Shown here one piece after another: positions 8,243 through 16,151 of a DNA stretch of 64,000 bases. The stretch covers positions 886,001 to 950,000 of the forward strand of contig NZ_CP036266.1 of assembly GCF_007744075.1 (NCBI RefSeq). The letters are read 5' to 3'. This DNA is from Gimesia chilikensis. GTDB taxonomy: Bacteria; Planctomycetota; Planctomycetia; Planctomycetales; Planctomycetaceae. Each line of letters begins with the position of its first letter. The first letter of the stretch is position 1. The position numbers were made by a program, and so were the translations under genes. Under the pieces are notes generated by a model that saw only the letters and a program-made list of their open reading frames with translations, searched no databases and was not told where the DNA came from.

Positions 8243-8807
8243 TTGCCGAAAAGCCGGAGTTCAGACTCGCTGAGACTACTTTATTCTTCACTGACATGTT
8301 ATTATAACGAGGTTCTCTTCTTTCGGTACTCGAGCCAGTTCTCTAAGGAGTCTGTTGTTGCTTTGACTCGATTCGCAATGGTCCTGCTCATCTGCCTCAT
8401 GCCGACCGCCCTGAAAGGTGGCGAAACGGTCAATGTTCTGAACTACATTAGCGCTGAGACCGACCTGCAGTTCAAGGACTATGCCGCCTTGGCGGGCGGC
8501 GTCGGTAAGCTTTTGAATGTTCGCGAAGTGTACTCGGTCAAGAACCAGACGACCATCCACGGCAATCGGGATATATTGTACTCATTTGGCGTGTACGATT
8601 TGGCCAGCCCCGTGACGGTCATCAAGCCAGCAGCACCAGACCGGTTCCAGTCTCTGATCGTGCCAGTCTCTGATCGTGCCAGTCTCTGATCGTGCCAGTC
8701 TCTGATCGTGCCAGTCTCTGATCGTGATCGACCAGGACTAGTACAACCCCGTACTAAAGAATGGTGCGGGCAAGATAACACTTATAACATGTTTCGACAC
8801 TGACTGA
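8243..8807 (+). pseudogene. Decayed DUF1254-family gene, broken by tandem repeat and stop
   Basis: The open part (to the TGA at 8687-8689) has a signal-like segment ([15 protein letters not shown], from the ATG at 8378) and the DUF1254 pattern [25 protein letters not shown] and DRFQSLIV. At FQSLIV the coding sequence runs into five copies of a 16-bp unit. The last copy resumes the original register as QSLIVIDQD, then TAG (8739-8741), then YNPVLKNGAGKITL..., which again fits the family. So the gene suffered repeat growth (64 extra bases, a frameshift), a nonsense codon and loss of its 3' part. DUF1254 genes often sit beside sulfatases, as here. Function of the family is not well known. Confidence 0.7.
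8648..8727 (+). repeat. Tandem repeat, five units of 16 bp
   Basis: Unit CAGTCTCTGATCGTGC is repeated at 8648, 8664, 8680, 8696 and 8712; only the last base of the fifth copy differs (A). Sixteen is not a multiple of three, so each gain or loss shifts the reading frame of the DUF1254 gene it interrupts. Confidence 0.95.
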
Positions 8808-8949
8808 TCTTCTCATCATGGAACCGTGGCTCGCGCGGCTTCCTGAAATCAATGCTATTCGCCGTGATCTGGTGAACATCGACGTTATGCGTTTTAAGGA
8901 CTAATATGCTGAACCAACCAGCCTCTATTAACTTCACAGGAAAAACAAT

Positions 8950-10662
8950 ATGAAATCAATCGTACGAGTTTTGGCAGTCTTTGCTGCCATCGCCATAACC
9001 GGCATGGCACAAGGACAAGACAAGAAGCCCAACATTCTGTTCATCATGGGGGACGACATCGGCTTTATGCAGCCAGGTTGTTACCACCGGGGTCTGATGG
9101 TTGGTGAAACGCCAAACATTGATCGCCTCGCTCGAGAGGGCGGACAGTTCATGGATTATTACGCCATGCAGAGTTGCACATCCGGTCGCTGTGCGTTCTT
9201 TACCGGGATTTATCCGGTCCGCTGTGGACTGACCGTGCCACAGCTTCCGGGCAGCCCTGCCTGGTTGCGTCCTGGCACTCCGACGCTGGCGAAAACCTTG
9301 CTCAACCTTGGTTACACGACGGGCCAGTTCGGAAAGAACCACTTGGGCGACCACGCTGAGTCACTACCAACGGCGCAGGGCTTCCAGGAATACTGGGGTT
9401 ACTTGTATCACCTCGATGCGATGCAACAGGTAAGCTTCCCTGACATTAACAGCTCGCCGGAAACGCAGGCCATCGCGCCTCCAGCCAAGAACTCACCGAT
9501 CCCGGGGCTGACGGACCCCCCAGGCTCGGTTGATATGAAGACTACAATCAGTATGATCCCGCCGCGACCGATTCTCTCATGCAGTTCCATCGACGGTACG
9601 CAAGCGAATCAAAAAGTCACCAGCGCCGGTCCTTTGACGCTGGAACGTTCCAAGACGATCGACGAGGAAATTTCCGCCAAAGTCATCGACTGGCTCGACC
9701 GCAACGATCCCGACAAGACCGACAAACCGTTCTTTTGCTGGTACAACCCGGCGCGGATGCACATCACGACGGTCCTCTCGCCCAAGTACGAAGCCATGCT
9801 GGGCACGAAGGGCGGCAAGGACTGGGGCGTCAACGAGGCCGGCATGAAGCAGATGGACGACAACATTGGCTACGTGTTCCAGAAGCTCGAAGAAATGGGC
9901 GAGTTGGACAACACGATCATCGTTTTCACCACCGACAACGGCGCCGAAGCGATTACGTTCCCCGACGGCGGCGTCACTCCGTTCAAGGGCCAGAAGGGTC
10001 AAGCCTGGGAAGGCGGTTACCGCGCTCCTTGCGTTATTCGCTGGCCGGGTCACATCAAACCGGGTACGATCTATAGGGAGATGTTCGCGTCGTTCGACTG
10101 GATGCCGACGTTGACCGAGATTGCCGGGGGCCCGAAGGGGGACGGCCTGAAGCGGCAGATTATGGCCGGCAAGTACCCCGGCTTCGTCAAGACCCACCTC
10201 GATGGCATCAACCAGATCGACTACCTCACGGGCAAGACCGACAAGTCGGCACGGGAGTACTTCATCTACTATTCCGGCGCGACACTCTCTGCAGTGCGCT
10301 ACAAGAACTGGAAGATGTACTATTCGATGGCGGGCCCCGGCGCGGAGGGCTGGCTCTATCCCCTGATTAATTACGCCTGGACCCAGGTTCAGAACATCAA
10401 GCGTGATCCATTCGAGCAGGCAGTCGGGTCCGATGTGAAGACCGCCATGAACATGGGCGGTGCGATTGCCGCGCCGATGACCGCGTACCAATACGACTGG
10501 AATATGCTCCCGATCGGCCAGCTGATTGCGCTGCGTCACCTGGAGACATTTGAGGAGTTTCCGCCGATGCAGGCACCTCCTTCTTATAACCTGACCCAGG
10601 TCATGGAGCAGATCCAAGCCCAGAAGCGGGCAATTCACAACTCCGGTCATCCGAGCGACTAG
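8950..10662 (+). CDS. Exported sulfatase (arylsulfatase-like)
   Basis: 570 residues with a cleavable signal peptide (MKSIVRVLAVFAAIAITGMAQGQ). The alkaline-phosphatase-superfamily fold is clear: PNILFIMGDDIGFM (metal-binding Asp pair), then QSCTSGRCAFFTG, which holds the Cys to be turned into formylglycine in a C-T-S-G-R version of the C-x-[PA]-x-R motif. Further conserved parts are FGKNHLGDH, VFTTDNGAE and a late helix-rich end. It would remove sulfate esters in the periplasm and needs a formylglycine-generating enzyme encoded elsewhere. A minus-strand frame of 404 residues inside it is a shadow. The start at 8950 follows ACAGGAAAAACAAT, a usable ribosome binding site. The decayed DUF1254 gene is just upstream. 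Confidence 0.9.
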   Translation: MKSIVRVLAVFAAIAITGMAQGQDKKPNILFIMGDDIGFMQPGCYHRGLMVGETPNIDRLAREGGQFMDYYAMQSCTSGRCAFFTGIYPVRCGLTVPQLPGSPAWLRPGTPTLAKTLLNLGYTTGQFGKNHLGDHAESLPTAQGFQEYWGYLYHLDAMQQVSFPDINSSPETQAIAPPAKNSPIPGLTDPPGSVDMKTTISMIPPRPILSCSSIDGTQANQKVTSAGPLTLERSKTIDEEISAKVIDWLDRNDPDKTDKPFFCWYNPARMHITTVLSPKYEAMLGTKGGKDWGVNEAGMKQMDDNIGYVFQKLEEMGELDNTIIVFTTDNGAEAITFPDGGVTPFKGQKGQAWEGGYRAPCVIRWPGHIKPGTIYREMFASFDWMPTLTEIAGGPKGDGLKRQIMAGKYPGFVKTHLDGINQIDYLTGKTDKSAREYFIYYSGATLSAVRYKNWKMYYSMAGPGAEGWLYPLINYAWTQVQNIKRDPFEQAVGSDVKTAMNMGGAIAAPMTAYQYDWNMLPIGQLIALRHLETFEEFPPMQAPPSYNLTQVMEQIQAQKRAIHNSGHPSD

Positions 10663-10686
10663 GTTTCGCGTGATCGCTTTTGAAAC

Positions 10687-10718
10687 GCGCGGGCCGTCGT
10701 TCATTCGCCGGCCCGCGC
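10687..10718 (+). terminator. Strong hairpin after the sulfatase
   Basis: GCGCGGGCC (10687-10695) and GGCCCGCGC (10710-10718) form a 9-bp GC-rich stem with a 14-base loop, 25 bases after the sulfatase stop. There is no T run, so it is either a non-classical terminator or an RNA-stabilising end. Confidence 0.45.
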
Positions 10719-10735
10719 TGTCACCACACCACCCG

Positions 10736-10911
10736 CCCTGGTTCATTAATTCCCCCACGATTTCCCTCCCCACAGTTGCCACCAGTCTCAAATTCGATTC
10801 TCATAGAACCACAGACACAGTGATTTCCCCAGCCAGAGACCATGTGGCGACTTCCTGCTTCTTGCGTCTCTGTCTGCCCCTGTTAATCGACGCGCCTTGA
10901 GGAACATTCTG
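10736..10911 (+). promoter_or_regulatory. Promoter/leader repeat, copy 3 (intact SGNH gene)
   Basis: TTGCCA (10776-10781), 17-bp spacer, TCTCAT (10799-10804), then about 107 bases to the ATG at 10912. The same layout occurs at three other places in the window. The hexamers fit a sigma-70-like promoter only moderately (5 of 6 and 4 of 6), but the fixed 17-bp spacing in all four copies supports it. An inverted repeat overlaps the second hexamer and may be an operator. GAGGA (10899-10903) is the ribosome binding site. Confidence 0.5.
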
Positions 10912-12357
10912 ATGCAGCTGTTACGGTCCACGTTGATTCTGTCTCTGACCCTGGTCGCCTGCAGTTCAAACCTCTTCGCACAGAAAGCCCCGAACTTCGC
11001 TCCGGTGAAACCCGCCGGCGATCCGGCGACCTGCGGTGCGAACATTCAGCGGACCATGACGCTGCTGGCCACCAGCACGCCGGAAAAACGCAATCGGGTC
11101 CGCATCCTGTTCTACGGCCAGTCCGTTACCCGCAATCCGTGGTGGGAAGACGTGGCGAATGACCTCCGCCAACGGTTTCCGCACGCCGACCTCGAAATCG
11201 AAAATCGTGCCATCGGCGGCTATGGCGGACCGGTCCTGATCAACACCGCCGAATTTGATCTCTACCCCTTCTACCCGGATCTGGTAATCTTTCACGTCTG
11301 GTCCGGGGCGGAAACCGGCCACCAGGAAAATATCATCCGCCGCATCCGTGAGCGGACCACCGCCGAGGTCCTGCTCTGGACCAGTAACCTCCGCTGGCCG
11401 AGTACCGTCCCGCCGGACGGCGACCCGCAACACCCCGACGTGCTGGCCAAAGACGCGCAGGATCAGGCGATTTCCGATCTCTACTTTCGCCTGGGCCGCG
11501 AACTCAATTGTGAAGTGGCCGACGTCCGCACCGGTATGCAACGTTATCTGAAAGAAAATAACCTTGTCGTGAAAGACACCCTCCGCGACACGGTGCACCC
11601 AAACAAATTAGGGAACTTCCTCATCGCCGAACTGGTCAAACCGCATCTGCGCTATGATCCCAGCTTCCCCGATGACAAATGGAAAGACCTCGTTACCGAT
11701 GTCCCCGTGAATGACCCGCGGGTTCAGCACAAAGACGACGGCTCCCTGACGCTGAACTTCAAGGGCAACCGCATCGACGTGATCGCAGCTTCTGGAGACG
11801 CAGCCAAAGCCGACGTGCTCCTGGACGGGAAATCCCCCTCCCAATTCCCGGAGCTCTACTATCACACGCGTCCCAGCCCCACGCCCGTCGCAGGACGCCC
11901 GGCCTTCAATCGCATCGATCATCAGAGTCCGCTGCAGGTGGAAACCTGGACCGCCCGCATCCTCGAATGCGATCTGGAAAAGGATGTGCTGCGGTATGAA
12001 ATCAGCGGTTCCAAAACGGGCCCCGACGGCACCGGCGATCACAAACAGCGTTTCGTTTCCCACTCCGGTCGCGTGGTGATCGAACCCCGGATGTGGATGG
12101 TCAACTGGTCCCTGCGGTATCGCAAACAGAGTCTGCCGAAAGACTACAAAGTCACCTGGGAAACCAGACCGCTCTTCGTAGACGTCTGGCAATCCCCGGC
12201 GGTCACAGACTCATCCAAAGAATATCCCACGGTCCTCGCCCAAGGCATGAAAAACGGCGACCACAGCCTGACCCTCAACCCACAGACCCCAGGCAAACTC
12301 CCCGTCAAAGCCTTCCGGATCTACCGCCCGCCATTGAAAGTTTCCGCTGAAGAATAA
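10912..12357 (+). CDS. Secreted or lipidated SGNH/GDSL-like hydrolase
   Basis: 481 residues. The N-terminus MQLLRSTLILSLTLVAC carries a lipobox (LVAC, Cys17), though a cleavage after FAQ is also possible. The SGNH blocks are visible: ILFYGQSVTRN (nucleophile Ser71), ENRAIGGYGG, IFHVWSGAE and DTVHPNKLG (Asp and His). The C-terminal half (about 270-480) is beta-rich and may bind carbohydrate. The family removes acyl groups, often acetyl esters of polysaccharides; the substrate here is unknown. I chose ATG 10912 rather than TTG 10897 because GAGGA lies 8 bases before it. Truncated copies of its 5' end lie at 2916 and 4651. Confidence 0.8.
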   Translation: MQLLRSTLILSLTLVACSSNLFAQKAPNFAPVKPAGDPATCGANIQRTMTLLATSTPEKRNRVRILFYGQSVTRNPWWEDVANDLRQRFPHADLEIENRAIGGYGGPVLINTAEFDLYPFYPDLVIFHVWSGAETGHQENIIRRIRERTTAEVLLWTSNLRWPSTVPPDGDPQHPDVLAKDAQDQAISDLYFRLGRELNCEVADVRTGMQRYLKENNLVVKDTLRDTVHPNKLGNFLIAELVKPHLRYDPSFPDDKWKDLVTDVPVNDPRVQHKDDGSLTLNFKGNRIDVIAASGDAAKADVLLDGKSPSQFPELYYHTRPSPTPVAGRPAFNRIDHQSPLQVETWTARILECDLEKDVLRYEISGSKTGPDGTGDHKQRFVSHSGRVVIEPRMWMVNWSLRYRKQSLPKDYKVTWETRPLFVDVWQSPAVTDSSKEYPTVLAQGMKNGDHSLTLNPQTPGKLPVKAFRIYRPPLKVSAEE

Positions 12358-12408
12358 AAGGGGGGAAGAAAGCGCTTTCAATAAAAGATTTGAATTCTCT
12401 GGTTCTTT

Positions 12409-12554
12409 TGTTGTCACAGTTGCCCTCCGCACTGATTTCGAGTCTCATGGAATCGCAGGCACAGTAATGATCAATGACGGGGCTCACGTTGCGCTTTGAG
12501 GGAAGTGCGCCTCTGTCCGCTCGCATGACTATCGCACCAGCATGAGGAATTCCC
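12409..12554 (+). promoter_or_regulatory. Promoter/leader repeat, copy 4 (diverged)
   Basis: TTGCCC (12420-12425), 17-bp spacer, TCTCAT (12443-12448), followed by CGCAGGCACAGTAAT as in the other copies. The later part is diverged, but the distance to the start codon (about 106 bases) is nearly the same as in copy 3. It precedes a different gene, so the element is shared between unrelated coding sequences. Confidence 0.55.
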
Positions 12555-12836
12555 ATGATGCATGAGTTACTGTCCCTGTTGATCCTGGCCCAGGAAGAGA
12601 AAACCGAGAGTGTTGCCATTCACGCGATCGTTCCATTTGTGGTGGGGACCGTTTTAATCCTGATGGGCCGCCATAATATTGTCAATCGGACAGCTCAGGG
12701 CAAAAAAACAATCGGCGGCAAGATGCTGGGAATCAAGACCGACTACGAAGGCACCTCAGCCGTCCAAATGGGCTGGATCCGCATTCTGTGCGGGCTGTTT
12801 GTGATCGGCGTGGGTATCTATCTCATTATGAAATAG
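12555..12836 (+). CDS. Small two-helix membrane protein
   Basis: 93 residues, unknown function. Two hydrophobic segments are evident: IVPFVVGTVLILMG (about 26-39) and ILCGLFVIGVGIYLIM (about 77-92), with a basic/polar region containing GKKTIGGKMLG between them. GAGGA lies 6 bases before the first ATG; a second ATG follows at once. The gene sits behind copy 4 of the repeated leader and ends 92 bases before the ADP-ribosylglycohydrolase, with which it may be cotranscribed. Confidence 0.65.
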   Translation: MMHELLSLLILAQEEKTESVAIHAIVPFVVGTVLILMGRHNIVNRTAQGKKTIGGKMLGIKTDYEGTSAVQMGWIRILCGLFVIGVGIYLIMK

Positions 12837-12928
12837 CCACGGACGGTGCAGGATTGAAATGCCCGTTGCTGCTAGCTTCTAAGATTACGGTTACAGTCAG
12901 AGATACTAATCTTATCATCGGAGAAAAC

Positions 12929-13723
12929 ATGCTGGGTGCGATCGCGGGTGACATCATCGGTTCCGTTTACGAAGGACGGAAACAGTGGATGCTCGAGCGG
13001 CATACTGACTTTGAACCGCTGTTCGCACGGAAGGCCCGCTTTACGGACGATACCGTGCTGACGGTCGCGGTCGCAGATTATCTGCTCAACGGCGGCAACC
13101 TCGTGAAAACGCTCAAGTCTTACACGCAGACCTATCCCCGTGCCGGCTACGGGAAAGCCTATCTGGAATGGGCCTTCGGCGAGGATGAATTGCCCTACAA
13201 CAGCTTCGGCAACGGTTCCGCGATGCGCGTCAGCCCGGTCGCCTGGGCGTACTCTTCACTGGACGAAGTGCTGCACTATGCCCGAGAGACGGCAGCCGTC
13301 ACACACAATCATCCCGAGGGCATCAAGGGAGCCCAGGCCGTGGCCGCCAGTATCTTCCTCGCACGCACCGGTTCGACAAAACAGGAGATCGCGCACTTTA
13401 TCTCCGGGCGGTTCAACTACCATCTGGACGACACCATCGAACGCATCCGCTGGACCTACACCTTCGATTCGTCCTGCCAGGGCTCCGTCCCCCAGGCGAT
13501 CCTCGCTGCCCTGGAATCAACCGACTTCGAAAACGCGGTCCGCCTCGCCGTCTCTCTCGGCGGAGACTGTGACACGCTGGCCTCAATCGCCGGTGCCATC
13601 GCGGAAGCCCTGTACCACGGCGTTCCCGCAACAATCGCCACGCAGGCCCTCGCACACCTGGACGATGATCTGACACACGTGCTGGATTCTTTTAATGCGA
13701 CTTACCTCCAGAACCGGAATTGA
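12929..13723 (+). CDS. ADP-ribosylglycohydrolase family protein
   Basis: 264 residues from the ATG at 12929, chosen because GGAG stands 6 bases before it and the family starts with MLGAIAGDIIGS. Metal-binding motifs are present at both ends: FTDDTVLT near residue 33 and LGGDCDTLASIAGAI near 212. The helical DraG/ARH fold removes ADP-ribose from proteins or small molecules using two Mg ions. HNHPEGIKGAQAVA in the middle is also typical. No DraT-like partner is visible. The longer frame upstream of 12929 overlaps the previous gene and is not used. Confidence 0.88.
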   Translation: MLGAIAGDIIGSVYEGRKQWMLERHTDFEPLFARKARFTDDTVLTVAVADYLLNGGNLVKTLKSYTQTYPRAGYGKAYLEWAFGEDELPYNSFGNGSAMRVSPVAWAYSSLDEVLHYARETAAVTHNHPEGIKGAQAVAASIFLARTGSTKQEIAHFISGRFNYHLDDTIERIRWTYTFDSSCQGSVPQAILAALESTDFENAVRLAVSLGGDCDTLASIAGAIAEALYHGVPATIATQALAHLDDDLTHVLDSFNATYLQNRN

Positions 13724-13819
13724 CCGGATCACGGGGTGGTATGATAGAACAGAATGAAGCATTAGAAATTTCGAGGAGTCTGTTTACAGAGCCTGACTGA
13801 GGGAAAACCTGGAAATCAC

Positions 13820-14335
13820 ATGATTCAAAATAAACGGCAACTGGCTGACGCAATCAAGGCGGCAGGACTGCCACAAAATTTACTGAGAATCTGGGACGGA
13901 GACGTGCCGGCACAATTGCGTTACACCTTACAGGATCCCTCTTCTTTCTTTGAAGCTTTCCTGATGCACCCTGAAGGAATTCCCTCGCCGGATGAACTCG
14001 TCATTCTCTGGCAGACCAATGGCGAATCGATCGTGGGCTATCTGTCTGTCACGGGAATATTTATCCGCAACTACCTGGAAGATGGCCCCGACGATTACGA
14101 TGTGCTCGGTTCCACGTATCAGCAAATGTTGGGCGAGCTGTTCTCGAAACTCATCATGCGCGAAGTACCAGATCAGGAACTGGCCGAGTGTGTTGATTTC
14201 CTGGACTTTCGATATTTACCTCAACTGCAGGGATTTATGGCTCACAATCCCGACTGGGAAACCAACACAATCCCGTTCATTGCCGGATTAGAAGCCTCTG
14301 CCTCCCCACCTGATTCTGATTCAACATCCGGCTGA
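13820..14335 (+). CDS. Hypothetical protein, possible SUKH-like immunity fold
   Basis: 171 residues, acidic, no signal peptide or membrane segment. The pattern LVILWQTNGESIVGY followed by FIRNYLEDGPDDY and a helical end loosely recalls cytosolic SUKH/immunity-type proteins, but I cannot assign it. It is followed after 11 bases by a second unknown acidic protein in the same direction, which suggests a two-gene unit. The start has no strong ribosome binding site. Function unknown. Confidence 0.6.
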   Translation: MIQNKRQLADAIKAAGLPQNLLRIWDGDVPAQLRYTLQDPSSFFEAFLMHPEGIPSPDELVILWQTNGESIVGYLSVTGIFIRNYLEDGPDDYDVLGSTYQQMLGELFSKLIMREVPDQELAECVDFLDFRYLPQLQGFMAHNPDWETNTIPFIAGLEASASPPDSDSTSG

Positions 14336-14346
14336 AAGAACTTTTA

Positions 14347-14961
14347 ATGGATATTCCAGAAATCTCACAAGAAATCAGAGAGCTGATTAATCAGTCCTTC
14401 TGGACTTCATCCAGTCTGGAACTCGCTGAACTGGTTGAGAACCGCACACAACAAGTTGATCCGCTTGAGTTTCTCGCTTTTAACTGTCTGAATTCTGCCC
14501 GGGGTACCATCGCGCAGTTGTTTTATCTTTCCTCACATCTCTGGCAGCATTTTGATGCCGCTGCGGTGATCCAGCTGATTTCGCAGGTTCATCCCCGTCC
14601 GATGCCGGTCTGGGCCTGGGATGGTGGAGAATATGGTGACGTAGCTTTCTTTGTGAGAGATATGAACCTCAATATTTTCAAATGGACCACAAGACCGGAA
14701 CTGGACCCGCATGATGCAGAGCAAATTCTGGAATATGGCAGAATCAACGCAGCACTACTGGTTCCCAGGCCGGATTGGGATGACGAAGAAGATGCTGATG
14801 AGGAAGATCCCTACGAGGAATTGTGTATGCAGCGACGTCAGGTATTGCGCCATCGAATACTAAGCGAATTTCCGGATCTCGACACAGAAAGCTGGGGCGA
14901 ACCGGAATTGTCAGAATCGATCGACATGATCATCCGCGACAGGGGTAGTCGTCCGAATTAA
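14347..14961 (+). CDS. Hypothetical acidic protein
   Basis: 204 residues, cytosolic by appearance. It is helical in the first part (residues 1-75), has an aromatic strand-rich middle (MPVWAWDGGEYGDVAFFV, about 88-105), and a very acidic linker (DWDDEEDADEEDPYEE, about 143-158). It lies 11 bases behind the 171-residue gene and is probably cotranscribed with it. I do not recognise a family. Confidence 0.6.
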   Translation: MDIPEISQEIRELINQSFWTSSSLELAELVENRTQQVDPLEFLAFNCLNSARGTIAQLFYLSSHLWQHFDAAAVIQLISQVHPRPMPVWAWDGGEYGDVAFFVRDMNLNIFKWTTRPELDPHDAEQILEYGRINAALLVPRPDWDDEEDADEEDPYEELCMQRRQVLRHRILSEFPDLDTESWGEPELSESIDMIIRDRGSRPN

Positions 14962-15085
14962 GCAAGCAGCATTTCAGAAGACATCGGAGTTTCTGGCTGT
15001 CTGAAAACTCGTCTTCCTGTGCAATCAACAACCTTCTTCAATTCCCGAGAGAGCTGCTGTGTCAAAGTCACTGGGAAGAAGATTT

Positions 15086-15712
15086 CTAGCTTCGCTCTAA
15101 ATCATCCTCAAAATACCATTTCCGAGACACCGATTGATTTATCAGTAATTGGTAAACCGTGCAGTTCCGTTCGTGGTGGTGCCAACTGGACCAGACCCAG
15201 CCTGTTCGTTCCGTGTTAACGTTCTCGCCGAGAACCGTTCTGACATATTCTCCTGTTTTGAACTTCGCATATTCGTTGGATTTCATACCCAGTGATTGAG
15301 CCCAGAAAGCTGTTATCGATTGGGAGAAATGATGGCAGCAGTGAATCAGGATTTTTGTTTGCAACTTCGAAAGTGCTTCTAGAATATGCCCTGTCCGGAC
15401 AGGAACCGGTTGTTGAAGCCCCGCTTCCGTCTGCAACAGGCAGAAGATCACGCCGTTCTCTTCAGTCGATTTCCAGTTGACAGTAAGAGGCTGGCCATTA
15501 GTCGAGAGATCATACTCCCTATATGGCTTGTCCCACGAAAAGGACTCTAGAGTACCGAGAAGAAAACGTGCGAGCCGATTTGCACAAATGCCTGGATTAC
15601 TCCATCGAGTACAATGTTTTCTTACAGACAGAGTAATATCTGACTCAAGTGATCTTCCCTCGTCAGAAAACAGAAGCTCATGCAACTGGATCTCAAAATT
15701 TTCTGTTTGCAT
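15086..15712 (-). CDS. Hypothetical protein
   Basis: 208 residues from ATG 15712. That start falls 4 bases after the stop of the prepilin-like gene upstream on the same strand, so the two look coupled; a longer frame to 15763 would overlap that gene. The sequence is mixed alpha/beta without signal or membrane segments. Noticeable stretches are ILIHCCHHFSQSITAFWAQ and GWVWSSWHHHERNC, both rich in His, Cys and Trp. No family recognised. Confidence 0.55.
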   Translation of the reverse strand: MQTENFEIQLHELLFSDEGRSLESDITLSVRKHCTRWSNPGICANRLARFLLGTLESFSWDKPYREYDLSTNGQPLTVNWKSTEENGVIFCLLQTEAGLQQPVPVRTGHILEALSKLQTKILIHCCHHFSQSITAFWAQSLGMKSNEYAKFKTGEYVRTVLGENVNTERTGWVWSSWHHHERNCTVYQLLINQSVSRKWYFEDDLERS

Positions 15713-15716
15713 GAAT

Positions 15717-15986
15717 TTACCTGCGGACCAGCCAGAAAGAGAATGCACCTGCACTGGCAGCAATCAAACCTGAAAGAGGAACAAAGCCAATTCTCGCCCA
15801 CTGAGGCCAGCCGTTGGAGGGATTAAAGGGTGGGAATTCAGGGAGAATCATTTCCGCTTCCTTACCAGCATCGGATCGGATCTGATTGATGACCGGAAAC
15901 AGAAGGGATGACAGGAACGCGGCGATAAAGAAAATTACCGCAACTTCGACCAGCGTGAAAATAGATTTCTGTTTCTTGAGGTTCAT
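15717..15986 (-). CDS. Prepilin-like small membrane protein
   Basis: 89 residues from ATG 15986. The N-terminus MNLKKQKSIFTLVEVAVIFF resembles a type IV pilin/pseudopilin leader: basic tail, then F-T-L-V-E and a hydrophobic helix. The residue before Phe is Ile, not the Gly that prepilin peptidase normally needs, so processing is doubtful. A second hydrophobic segment (FVPLSGLIAASAGAFSFWLV) closes the protein, which is unusual for pilins. The frame extends upstream to 16094 but without a better start. The coupled 208-residue protein follows. Confidence 0.55.
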   Translation of the reverse strand: MNLKKQKSIFTLVEVAVIFFIAAFLSSLLFPVINQIRSDAGKEAEMILPEFPPFNPSNGWPQWARIGFVPLSGLIAASAGAFSFWLVRR

Positions 15987-16151
15987 TCCTGTATTGTACT
16001 CGGTCATCCAGCGGAAAATACAGTTATTTCGAGAACCTTCAGTTCGCTTGAGGACCACCAAAGCCGCGCTCTTTTGCATTTCCGGGCAAATCATTCATAA
16101 TGCATCAACAAACTCACAACGGCCCTCGCAACCATCAACGAAAACGCGCCC

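Noticed and set aside
8648..8727. CRISPR-like repeats
   Set aside because: The five 16-bp units follow each other with no spacers, so this is a simple tandem repeat.
8818..8904. 28-codon frame MEPWLARLPEINAIRRDLVN...
   Set aside because: It might be a last piece of the DUF1254 gene, but I cannot match it to the family and it has no own start signals.
9577..10791. 404-codon minus-strand frame
   Set aside because: Shadow of the sulfatase; long antisense frames are a result of the codon bias.
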